Below are positions 55,675-63,684 of a DNA stretch of 64,000 bases, one piece after another. Below the pieces are notes generated by a model. It was not told where the DNA came from. It searched no databases and saw only the letters and a list, made by a program, of their open reading frames with translations. The stretch's first letter is position 1; every line of letters begins with the position of its first letter. Origin of the DNA: Cupriavidus sp. (GTDB taxonomy: Bacteria; Pseudomonadota; Gammaproteobacteria; Burkholderiales; Burkholderiaceae); NCBI GenBank assembly GCA_031181345.1, contig JAPSLC010000008.1, forward strand, positions 62,001 through 126,000, written 5' to 3'. Position numbers and translations under genes: made by a program.

Positions 55675-56409
55675 TCAGCGTTCGGCGGCGGCCTTGGCCG
55701 CCAGGCGCAGGCGGCTGTGGCGCCGTCGCGCGGGCGCCTCGGGTTCGGGCGCGGCGGCTCGTGCATCCGCGTCCAGCGCCTTCAACGCGGCGCGCTGGCG
55801 CAGCAGGTGGGTCTTCATCATCGCCTCGGCACCTTCGGGGTCGCGCGCCTTCAGCGCGGCGAAGACCGACAGATGCTCGGCACAGGATTCGTCGATGCGG
55901 CCCGGCAACTGCAGGCTCTTGTGCCGCGACAGCCGCAGCACCTTGCGCAGGTCGCCGATCAGCCCGGACAGCCAGCGATTGCCGGCAAGCCGCTGGATCG
56001 CCTCGTGGATCTGGTAGTTGGTCTCGTAGTAGGCGTCGATCTGGCCGGCGCCGGCGTAGCGCGCCAGATCGCGGTGCAGGTCCTCGAGCGCGTCGAGGTC
56101 GGCGGCGGTGGCATTGCGGGCCGCCTCGTAGGCGCAGCGGCCTTCGAGCAGCGCCATCAGGGGGAAGATTTCGTCCAGGTCCTGCTCGGACAACTCATTG
56201 ACGAAGCAGCCGCGGCGCGGCTCCAGCCGCACCAGCCCTTCGGCGGCCAGCACCTTCAGCGCCTCGCGCAGCGGGGTGCGCGATATGCCGAGCGTGGTGG
56301 CAAGGGCCGCTTCGTCGATCCAGGCGCCCGGCACGAGCGTGTGCTCGTCGATCATGGCGCGCAAGCGATCGGCGACTTCGAGATACAGCGCCTGCTGAAC
56401 GATGCGCAT
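55675..56409 (-). CDS. GntR-family regulator (FadR/FCD type) of malonate genes
   Basis: The 244-residue regulator has an N-terminal winged helix (LYLEVADRLRAMIDEHTLVPG, ALATTLGISRTPLREALKVLAAEGLV, RRGCFV) and a C-terminal all-helical FCD effector domain with metal-binding His/Asp positions such as EDLHRDL, YQIHEAI and AEHLSVFAAL. It heads the operon with matA and matB. In malonate systems such a protein (MatR) is commonly the repressor or activator responding to malonate or malonyl-CoA. GGGAGG before the ATG supports the start. Confidence 0.92.
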   Translation of the reverse strand: MRIVQQALYLEVADRLRAMIDEHTLVPGAWIDEAALATTLGISRTPLREALKVLAAEGLVRLEPRRGCFVNELSEQDLDEIFPLMALLEGRCAYEAARNATAADLDALEDLHRDLARYAGAGQIDAYYETNYQIHEAIQRLAGNRWLSGLIGDLRKVLRLSRHKSLQLPGRIDESCAEHLSVFAALKARDPEGAEAMMKTHLLRQRAALKALDADARAAAPEPEAPARRRHSRLRLAAKAAAER

Positions 56410-56477
56410 GGATGCCTCCCCGGTGCGATGCATGGACATCGCGAGGCCCGCAGCCCGTGGGAGGGGCCCTCGCAATA

Positions 56478-56493
56478 ATTCATAATTATGAAT
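56478..56493. promoter_or_regulatory. Perfect AT palindrome, probable GntR operator
   Basis: ATTCATAATTATGAAT is a perfect 16-base palindrome 70 bases upstream of gntR, in an AT island within very GC-rich DNA. It is well placed to overlap the operon promoter. Autoregulation by the adjacent GntR protein is the likely use. The remaining sequence up to citE shows nothing else. Confidence 0.7.
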
Positions 56494-56587
56494 AACGGCG
56501 AGGGAATGGCAAGGCGTTTCGATGTTGCACAGCGTCAAGCGCTGCGGACGGCGCTTTGGCGGCGCATAGAGCGACGGCCGCGTCGCT

Positions 56588-57418
56588 TCAACCCCCGGCC
56601 AGAATACGCCGCGCCCGCTCCAGCACCGGGCGGTCGACCATCTTGCCGTCAACCGCCACGGCGGCGCCGTCGGCCGAGGCGGCCGCTTCGACCACGCGGC
56701 GCGCCCACGCCAGTTCGCCTTCCGTCGGCGCGAGACCGGCATGGACCGGGCGGACCTGGGCCGGATGGATCAGCAGCTTGGCGCCGAAGCCGAAGGCGCG
56801 CGCTCGCGCGGTCTCGGCCACCAACACCGCGGTATCGCCGAGCGCCGTGCAGACGCCGTCCACCGGCGCGGGCAGTCCCGCCGCGCGCGAATGCAGCACC
56901 AGCAGGCTGCGGAAGGCATGCAGCGGCTCGCCCTCGTCGCCGACGCCCAGGTCGCCCATCAGGTCGATGCTGCCGAACAGCAGCCGGACCACGCCGGGCT
57001 GCGCCGCCAGCCGCGGAAGCTGGGCGAAGCCCGCCGCGGTCTCCAGCAGCGCGTGGCATTGCACGCCCGGCAGCGCCTGCCGTAGCCGCTGCATCGCCTC
57101 GGCGTCGGCCTTGGGCAGCACCAGCGTGTCGACGCCGAGCGCCCGGCACCAGGCGATATCGTCGTCGTGGTAGGGCGTGCCGGCGGCGTTCACGCGCACC
57201 AGCAGCAGCACACCGGCACTGGCGGCCTGCTGGGCCAGCGCGGGCCAGGGCGCGCGCAAGCCCTCGCGCGCCGCGGCCTTGTCGGCCGGCGCCACCGCAT
57301 CCTCGAAATCGACGATCACCGCGTCGGCCCTGGCGGCGAGCGCCTTGCCGACCCGGTCCGGACGGTTCGCCGGCACGAACAGATAGCTGCGCGGCAACCG
57401 CTTGCCCAGCGTCGTCAT
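56588..57418 (-). CDS. CitE-like CoA lyase (HpcH/HpaI aldolase family)
   Basis: The 276-residue TIM-barrel protein matches CitE-like lyases: SYLFVPANRPDRVGKALAARADAVIVDFEDAV-type start (LFVPANRPDRVGKA here), LVRVNAAGTPYHDDDIAW, VLPKADAEAMQRL, CHALLETAAGFAQL and LLFGSIDLMGDLG. Such enzymes cleave citramalyl-CoA, malyl-CoA or related 3-hydroxyacyl-CoA esters. GGTGGAG before this ATG supports it; an in-frame ATG six codons earlier overlaps the CoA-transferase stop. With that gene it would form an activate-and-cleave pair. Confidence 0.9.
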   Translation of the reverse strand: MTTLGKRLPRSYLFVPANRPDRVGKALAARADAVIVDFEDAVAPADKAAAREGLRAPWPALAQQAASAGVLLLVRVNAAGTPYHDDDIAWCRALGVDTLVLPKADAEAMQRLRQALPGVQCHALLETAAGFAQLPRLAAQPGVVRLLFGSIDLMGDLGVGDEGEPLHAFRSLLVLHSRAAGLPAPVDGVCTALGDTAVLVAETARARAFGFGAKLLIHPAQVRPVHAGLAPTEGELAWARRVVEAAASADGAAVAVDGKMVDRPVLERARRILAGG

Positions 57419-57432
57419 TGCGTTCTCCACCG

Positions 57433-58605
57433 TCATACCGCGCCGGCCGCACGCATCGCGGCAATCCGTTCGCCCGCGATGCCCAGTTCGGCGAGGATCG
57501 CGTCGGTATGCTCGCCCAGCGCCGGCACCGGGTCCATGCGTGCCTCGGTCATGCCGGGCGGCAGCAGCGCCGGGATGGCGCCCGCCGGCGTCTCGACCTG
57601 GCGCCAGCGCTGCCGCGCGGCCAGCTGCGGATGCGCCCAGACGTCGGCCATCGTATTGACCTGCGCGTTGGCGATCTTCGCGGCGTCCAGGCGCGCCCCG
57701 ACCTCCTCGGCGCTCCACCGCGAGAACGCCGCGACGATGCGCTCGCGCAGCGCGGCACGATTGGCGCTGCGCAGGCTGTTGCTGGCGTAGTCGGGATGCG
57801 CGATCAGCTCCGGTTGCTGCAGCACCGACTCGCAGAACACCGCCCACTCGCGTTCGTTCTGCAGGCCCAGCATCACGGTCTTGCCATCGCCGGTCGGAAA
57901 CGGCCCATAGGGATAGATGGTGGCATGCGAGGCGCCGGCGCGCGGCGGCGGCGATGCGCCATCGAAGGCGTAGTACAGCGGGAAACTCATCCACTCGACC
58001 ATCGACTCGAGCATCGAGATATCGATGCGCTTGCCGCGGCCAGTCTGTCCGCGCTCGATCAGCGCGGCCAGGATATTGGAGTAGGCGTACATGCCGGCGG
58101 CGATATCGGCGATCGATGCGCCCGCCTTGACGCCCTCCTCCGGCGTGCCGGTCACCGAGACGAAGCCCGACTCGCTTTGTACCAGCAGGTCGTAGGCCTT
58201 CTTGTCGCGATAGGGGCCGTCGGCGCCGTAGCCCGAGATATCGCAGACGATCAGCCGCGGATAGCGCTCCGACAACGCGGCATGATCGAGCCCCAGCCGC
58301 GCCGCCGCACCCGGGGCGAGGTTCTGCACCAGCACGTCGGCGCGCGAGAGCAGCGCGTCGAGCACCGGCGCCGCGCCTTCGTGCTTGACGTCCAGCGTCA
58401 GGCTCTCCTTGCCCCGATTGGTCCAGACGAAGTGCGAGGACAGTCCGCGCACGCGATCGTCGTAGGCCCGCGCGAAATCGCCGGCGCCCGGACGCTCGAT
58501 CTTGATCACGCGGGCGCCGAGGTCGGCCAGCTGGCGCGTGCAGAACGGCGCGGCGATGGCCTGTTCGAGGGAGATGACGGTGATGCCTTCAAGCGGTCGG
58601 GTCAT
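57433..58605 (-). CDS. CaiB/BaiF (class III) CoA-transferase
   Basis: The 390-residue protein is a family III CoA-transferase that moves CoA between carboxylic acids. Motifs are LEGITVISLEQAIAAPFCTRQLADLGARVIKIERPG-type start (APFCTRQLADLGARVIKIE), NRGKESLTLDVK, the catalytic Asp in KKAYDLLVQSESG, and GVKAGASIADIAAGMYAY. Coupled to a CitE lyase by an ATGA overlap, it could activate citramalate, itaconate or mesaconate with succinyl-CoA or acetyl-CoA. The pair lacks the hydratase of the known itaconate pathway here, so the substrate is open. Confidence 0.92.
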   Translation of the reverse strand: MTRPLEGITVISLEQAIAAPFCTRQLADLGARVIKIERPGAGDFARAYDDRVRGLSSHFVWTNRGKESLTLDVKHEGAAPVLDALLSRADVLVQNLAPGAAARLGLDHAALSERYPRLIVCDISGYGADGPYRDKKAYDLLVQSESGFVSVTGTPEEGVKAGASIADIAAGMYAYSNILAALIERGQTGRGKRIDISMLESMVEWMSFPLYYAFDGASPPPRAGASHATIYPYGPFPTGDGKTVMLGLQNEREWAVFCESVLQQPELIAHPDYASNSLRSANRAALRERIVAAFSRWSAEEVGARLDAAKIANAQVNTMADVWAHPQLAARQRWRQVETPAGAIPALLPPGMTEARMDPVPALGEHTDAILAELGIAGERIAAMRAAGAV

Positions 58606-58747
58606 GGCGGTGGCTTCGCGAAGGGAATGGGAGGGCCGGGCTGGCGCGATGGCATCAATCTAGCCGCGATCGCCGCCGCGCGGAAATACGGAATCGCGAG
58701 CCAGCCATAAGTACAATCAATACCTTCGGCTTTGACTGGGGCGGGAC

Positions 58748-59698
58748 ATGGATATCCGGGGCATGCGCTATTTCGTCGCGATCGTCGAGCACGGCAGCCT
58801 GACCCGCGCCGCCGAGGTCGCCCACGTGGCGCAGCCCGCCTTGAGCCAGCAGCTCGCGGCACTCGAAGCGGAACTTGGCGTGGCGCTGGTGCATCGCGGC
58901 GCCAAGGGCGTCAAACCCACCGAGGCGGGCCGCACGCTGTACCGGCATGCCCGCGCGATCCTCAAGCAGATCGACGTGGCGCGCGCCGACGTCAAGGTCG
59001 CCGGCGCGGACATCGCCGGCACCGTGGCGATCGGCCTGCCGACCACCGCCGCCGCGGCATTCGGCATGCCGCTGGTGCGCACGGTCCGCCAGCGCTATCC
59101 AGGCGTCCGGCTGCAGCTGTTCGAGAGCATGAGCGGCTATATCGCCGAGCTGCTGAACAACAACCGGCTCGACTTCGCCATCCTGTTTCGCGATACGCCA
59201 TCGCGGGCGGTGGAGCTCGAGCCGTTGGCCAGCGAGGCGCTGTATCTGGTCGGCACGCCGCCGATCACCGCGGAATCGAGGCGGCATCGCGCCAGATCGG
59301 GCAAGGAAGGGACCATTGCCTTGAAGTCGCTGGCCGATATCCCCCTGGTGCTACCAAGCGGGGCGCAAGGGCTGCGCGAAGTGCTGGAACAGCACGCCAG
59401 CGGCGCCGGCATTCGACTGCAGGTCGTGGCGGACCTGGACTCGCTGCCGATCCTGCTGCAGACCGCGCGGGAAGGGCTCGCCTGCACCATCCTGCCCGCG
59501 TCGTCACTGACCCGCGAGCCGGACGACGACGCCCTGCCGACACGGCTGATTCTCCCCGAGCTCGACCGCACGCTGTCGCTTTGTTGGCCGCGGGCGCTGC
59601 CACGGACCGCCGCCGCCGAAGCGGTGGCCGAGGCATTGCGCGAGATCGTCGCCGCGAAGATTGCGGAAGGCGGGTCGTTGAAGGCCGCGCGCGCGTAG
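58748..59698 (+). CDS. LysR-family regulator
   Basis: The 316-residue regulator has the LysR helix-turn-helix at its N-terminus (GMRYFVAIVEHGSLTRAAEVAHVAQPALSQQLAALE) and a periplasmic-binding-like effector domain after residue 90. It is divergent from the CoA-transferase gene across 142 bases, the usual layout for a LysR activator of a divergent operon. The effector is likely the acid or CoA ester of the CoA-transferase/CitE pathway. The gap contains ATAAGTACAATCAATACCTT, an AT-rich imperfect repeat that may be the binding site. Convergent with the next gene, seven bases apart. Confidence 0.93.
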   Translation: MDIRGMRYFVAIVEHGSLTRAAEVAHVAQPALSQQLAALEAELGVALVHRGAKGVKPTEAGRTLYRHARAILKQIDVARADVKVAGADIAGTVAIGLPTTAAAAFGMPLVRTVRQRYPGVRLQLFESMSGYIAELLNNNRLDFAILFRDTPSRAVELEPLASEALYLVGTPPITAESRRHRARSGKEGTIALKSLADIPLVLPSGAQGLREVLEQHASGAGIRLQVVADLDSLPILLQTAREGLACTILPASSLTREPDDDALPTRLILPELDRTLSLCWPRALPRTAAAEAVAEALREIVAAKIAEGGSLKAARA

Positions 59699-59705
59699 CG
59701 CCCGG

Positions 59706-61676
59706 TTACGGCGCCTTCGGCGGATCCTGCCTCAGCTCCCGCTCCATCATGGTCATGCGCGCGGCGATGGGCTGGGCGAAGAACCGGATCGCCCTCTCGA
59801 CCATCAGGCCCCGAAAGGTACGCTGGAAGAGAGAAGCGCAGAGGTGGTCCAGTTGGCCGACGAGCGCCGCTGCCTCGGCAGTGGCCGCATTCCAGGCGTG
59901 GGCTGCCTCGGCCCGCTCCGAGGCATCCGGCAAGCGATCGAAGCCGATGCTGTTGTGGTCGTCGAACAGCACGCGCAGTCCGGTCACGTTATTGCCAAGG
60001 AACCAGCCGCGTTCCATATACATCGTGACTGCCAGCTGGCTCATCGCCTCGATCGTGGCAAAGCGGCCGGCATGCAGGCTCCCCATTTCGTCGAGCACGA
60101 GCATCTCGCTGCGAGCCTTCTCCAGCAGCAGGAAGGCGCACAGACTTTCGACCATGACCGCCTTCTTGTGCTCGGCCTCCTCGATCCGCTGCGGATAGGG
60201 CTGCGCGAGCGCCGTCGAAAGGTGCTGCACGTATCGCGCAGCCGTGCGGATCCGGCTCTGCGCCCAGGCCAGGCTGGCCTCCCATTGGAGCTGCACGCCG
60301 TTCGGCGGTGCGAGCACCGGCTGCATTGCCGAGGTCGCTGCCGCGGGCGCGTCGTCGGGGACCGGAACGGTCGGCGAGGCGCTGTCATGGCTGCCCAGAC
60401 CATAGGCCGATGCATCGCCCAGCCCATCCGGGCCCTCCCCCATGTCCACCGAGTTGTAAGACCCGATGCTCGAGTTGGACACGCTTCGGCTCAACGTGCC
60501 GTCGCTGGCCGTATCGCCCCCTTCTTCGACCGCCGCCGCGTCCGCCGCAGGCTCTGCCGCGGCCGACGGGTTTTTCCGCTCGAAGCCCAAGCCGCGCCAT
60601 AGCAGTTCGATCATCTGGCCGCTATCCAGCGCTTCGTCCCAACCGCTGTCGTGGCTGCCCGCCACGTCGCCAGGCGAGTCGGCCGCGCCCTGGTCGGGGA
60701 AGAGCAGGCGCGACGATACGGTGCGCGCCAGGCCATTCTGCTCCGGCGCGCGCTCGCTGGAATGGTCGACCAGGCGCTTGGCCGCATCGCACAGCATGCT
60801 GTCTTGCACTTCCGTGCAAAAGTGGACCGCCCCAATGTCGCCGCCACAAAGCTCCTTCAGCACGTCCCACTCCAGCGGCTGCGTGAAGTCTGCATTGGCT
60901 TCGAGCCAACGGCTCATCCGGGTGCCAAGCTCGCGTACCACCAGAGCGAGCTGGGGCTGACGGTCAGGAAAGTGACGATAGGCCTCGGGCTTGGCGAACG
61001 CTTCCCCCGCGCCGAAGATGGTCGCGATCACGCCCACGGCGGCCGATGCCCCGGTTCCCGCCGCACACGCGGCCGTCAGCAGGAAGGACCCGCCCAGCGC
61101 AGCGCCGGTCAGGGCCACCGGCCACAGGATCACCGCCAGCGTGACGGCACCTGCGATGCCGAGCAGTGCGCCCACGGCAAGCGCGATGGCCTTGCCGACG
61201 CTGCGCTTTTGGACGTGGGGCGCGATCTCGTCTTGCAGCGACTGGAGCTTTTGCATCAACGCCTGGCATTGCGTCGCCAGCTTCAAGTTGCGCGCCATCA
61301 AAACGGCGATGTGCCGCTCCTGCGCCTGTGCGCCGCATTGCCACGGCATGGTGGCACGGTGCTCGAGCTGCACAATGTCCCGTGCCAGATCCTGGAGCGC
61401 CTCGAAGTCCTTGCGGCAGGCTTCGAGCCTCTGCTTCAGTTGCTGCTTCTGACCCGCCGCGACTGCCAGCGCGTCGATCGTTTTCCCCAATTGATGCAGG
61501 TGCTGCGCGCAGCCGGCCGTTACCGCGTCGCCGATCGCGCTTTCTGCCTGCGCGAGCGTGTCGATGGGCGCCTCGCGGGATGACGGGCCGGCGCGATTCC
61601 CGGGGTTGTCCCGGATGCCGGGAGTCAGGGACGGAAACAGGACGGTGGCAAAGGCAGGAGCGGACAGTGGCGGCAC
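59706..61676 (-). CDS. Unrecognised 656-residue protein with a hydrophobic hairpin
   Basis: I do not recognise this protein. Residues 40-155 are helical and probably coiled coil. Residues 162-223 hold a long Ala/Gly/Val/Ile-rich hydrophobic hairpin (for example AIALAVGALLGIAGAVTLAVI and AAVGVIATIFGAG). A Ser/Asp/Gly-rich linker (about 375-470) contains SRSVSNSSIGSYNSVDMG. The end is helical. There is no signal peptide. This layout is seen in some secreted translocators and effectors, but no family can be named. The start is a GTG because a TAG lies nine codons upstream; the ribosome-binding site is weak. It is divergent from the effector-like gene. Confidence 0.75.
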   Translation of the reverse strand: MPPLSAPAFATVLFPSLTPGIRDNPGNRAGPSSREAPIDTLAQAESAIGDAVTAGCAQHLHQLGKTIDALAVAAGQKQQLKQRLEACRKDFEALQDLARDIVQLEHRATMPWQCGAQAQERHIAVLMARNLKLATQCQALMQKLQSLQDEIAPHVQKRSVGKAIALAVGALLGIAGAVTLAVILWPVALTGAALGGSFLLTAACAAGTGASAAVGVIATIFGAGEAFAKPEAYRHFPDRQPQLALVVRELGTRMSRWLEANADFTQPLEWDVLKELCGGDIGAVHFCTEVQDSMLCDAAKRLVDHSSERAPEQNGLARTVSSRLLFPDQGAADSPGDVAGSHDSGWDEALDSGQMIELLWRGLGFERKNPSAAAEPAADAAAVEEGGDTASDGTLSRSVSNSSIGSYNSVDMGEGPDGLGDASAYGLGSHDSASPTVPVPDDAPAAATSAMQPVLAPPNGVQLQWEASLAWAQSRIRTAARYVQHLSTALAQPYPQRIEEAEHKKAVMVESLCAFLLLEKARSEMLVLDEMGSLHAGRFATIEAMSQLAVTMYMERGWFLGNNVTGLRVLFDDHNSIGFDRLPDASERAEAAHAWNAATAEAAALVGQLDHLCASLFQRTFRGLMVERAIRFFAQPIAARMTMMERELRQDPPKAP

Positions 61677-61943
61677 GGCGAATCCAAAGGCAGGCGGCTA
61701 AGACGAAAGAGAACGACAGCGACGACGGCAGCCAGAACGAAGGCGCGGGCGAACGCCGAAGGACGTTTCGGCCAGATCGCGACGGCGGCGGGAAAGGGAT
61801 CGTCGATGCGCCGCAGGATCGCGCAAGTTATATGCAAAGGCTTTCATAAATCGACAAGCAACTCGCGATAAGTGACAGCTGACGCTTGAGCCATCACACG
61901 CCGTGGCCGCATGCTGTTCGACCGCCCTCTTCCGGAGAACATC
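61677..61943. other. Divergent promoter region of two accessory genes
   Basis: No gene is seen. The part near 61825-61875 is AT-richer than the surroundings (TATATGCAAAGGCTTTCATAAATCG) and is the likely promoter zone for both genes. Minus-strand TTCG boxes at 61738-61760 are spaced by 15 bases, one short of the Ralstonia hrpII box. Confidence 0.4.
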
Positions 61944-63668
61944 ATGTTCATCGCCTCTCCCTCCGCGAAACCGCAACCCGTAGTGGTCCGATGCGCCGCG
62001 CCCGAGGCGCTGCGCAACCGCGACATGCGTCGGCTATGGCAAGCCCATGGAGGTTGGCTGCAGTGTGGAAGCGATCGCTTCCAGATCCGGTGGGAAAGGG
62101 GGCGGCCCGTCGTCCGCAGCGCGACAGCCGCCGCGCCGCAACGGCAGGCGCTGGCGGCGCTGCTGACCGACAGGTGCCGTGAGCTGTTCGACGATCAGTT
62201 CCACTGGCCAAGCGGCACCAACCCGTCGGTACGGCTCAATGGCCAGGTTTCCTTCGCGCAGGGGCGTCCGTCCGGGCCGATCGCCTGCCGCCATCTGGCC
62301 GTCTTCTGGCTCGGCCTGTTCATCGACAACCTGCCCCATGGTCCCGATTACTCCCGGCTGGCCACCGCACAGGCACTGCGGGACAACGTCCCGCTGGACT
62401 ATGACTACAGGGTGGTGCCGAACGCCGTGCAGCTCGGCAAGCTGCGCGTGGTAATGAGCGAGGACTGGGGCAAGGAATTTGCCGCCCGCCTGGCCGAACT
62501 CGAGTTCCGGAACGAAATGGCCACGACCCTGCTGGTCCTGACGCCCGACCACGCGATGGCCGTCGGGCTAAGCATCTTGCGTCAGCCGAATCGAACCCGC
62601 TATGTCGTCGCCTTCTACGATCCGAACAACACGGCCACGCATCTCGAAGCGCGCTTCGACGACATGGAGGCGGTAGGCAACCTGCAGGCACGATGCTTCA
62701 CCCCTCTCGCGCGCGACTACGAGGCCTTCCTCCCGCAAAGCCAGACCTTGAATACGGTGGACGCCATGCTGATGGTCGAGCTCGATATCGCGACGCTGCG
62801 GCAGCTACGCGACATGGACGTGACCCTGCCCGCGCAGCCGCGCCAACTGTCGGGAACGTTGCCGCGACCCACCGCCGATGCGTTGTGGTACCTGCTGCGT
62901 TATGGCTGCGATGACGCGGTTCGTCAGCTGGCACCGGCCCTGCGCGCGCTGCCCGAACAGGAACGCCTCCAGCGGCTCCGCACGAACCGCTCCACCCAGC
63001 TCTTCTACGACATCATGTCGCACGGGCTGCCATCGTCGGCCAGACTGTTTGGGGAGCTGATCGCCGATCTTCCACTGGAGCAGCGGATTCACCTGCTGCG
63101 ATCGCAGGCCGACTGCGGCACGACGGCCTTCGGTTACGCCGTCAAGTCCGGCCGCGCCGAAATGTTCCGGCCATTTTTCGAACTGCTGCAAGCGCTGCTG
63201 CCGCACGACCATCACTACGCCATGCTCGCGGCGGCCATGCCAGACGGGACCTCGGCGCTCTATCACGCGTTCAAGCACGGGCGTTTCGATACGCCACCGG
63301 CGTATGCCGCCGCCTTGTCGTCCCTGCCGCCGCTGATTCTGGCTTCACTGATGTGCGCGCGTTCGGCCGACAACGAAACGGGCCTGGAGGCAGCCGTGCG
63401 GAACAACGACCTGATCACCGTCGGCAATTTCGACAGAGTGCTCGCGCTGCTGCCGCCGCCGGCGTGCGTCTACCTGCTGAAGCCGGCGTGGCGGCTGATT
63501 CGACGGCTGAACGCGCAGGGGCGCCAGCAGTGGCTCGTCGAACAGATGATGCGATCCCATCTGGAGCGGTTTGCCCCGTCGCTGCTGTCGGGCGACGGCA
63601 GCGATCGGGAGGGGCGTGCCAGGGCAGCCTCTAATGGCCGGGCGCGCTGGAAGTGGAAACCGGGCTGA
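61944..63668 (+). CDS. ShET2/EspL-like cysteine protease, putative type III effector
   Basis: The 574-residue protein resembles the ShET2/OspD/EspL group of type III effectors. The N-terminal domain shows LWQAHGGWL...GSDRFQIRW, then VRLNGQVSF...PIACRHLAVFWL with the candidate nucleophile C115, LTPDHAMAVGL with H203, and RYVVAFYDPNNTATHLEARF with D226. The spacings C to H (88) and H to D (23) resemble those known for EspL (C47, H131, D153). About five helical repeats of near 45 residues follow (for example GTTAFGYAVKSGRAEMFRPF and GTSALYHAFKHGRFDTPP), like the ankyrin-like repeats of the group. GGAG seven bases upstream supports this ATG; one 11 codons earlier is possible. Secretion is inferred. 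Confidence 0.8.
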   Translation: MFIASPSAKPQPVVVRCAAPEALRNRDMRRLWQAHGGWLQCGSDRFQIRWERGRPVVRSATAAAPQRQALAALLTDRCRELFDDQFHWPSGTNPSVRLNGQVSFAQGRPSGPIACRHLAVFWLGLFIDNLPHGPDYSRLATAQALRDNVPLDYDYRVVPNAVQLGKLRVVMSEDWGKEFAARLAELEFRNEMATTLLVLTPDHAMAVGLSILRQPNRTRYVVAFYDPNNTATHLEARFDDMEAVGNLQARCFTPLARDYEAFLPQSQTLNTVDAMLMVELDIATLRQLRDMDVTLPAQPRQLSGTLPRPTADALWYLLRYGCDDAVRQLAPALRALPEQERLQRLRTNRSTQLFYDIMSHGLPSSARLFGELIADLPLEQRIHLLRSQADCGTTAFGYAVKSGRAEMFRPFFELLQALLPHDHHYAMLAAAMPDGTSALYHAFKHGRFDTPPAYAAALSSLPPLILASLMCARSADNETGLEAAVRNNDLITVGNFDRVLALLPPPACVYLLKPAWRLIRRLNAQGRQQWLVEQMMRSHLERFAPSLLSGDGSDREGRARAASNGRARWKWKPG

Positions 63669-63684
63669 TGGCGGGCGGCGGAGA

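Noticed and set aside
61738..61760. hrpII-like box (two TTCG on the minus strand) before the hairpin protein gene
   Set aside because: The spacing is 15 bases while the Ralstonia hrpII box needs 16, and TTCG is common in this composition.
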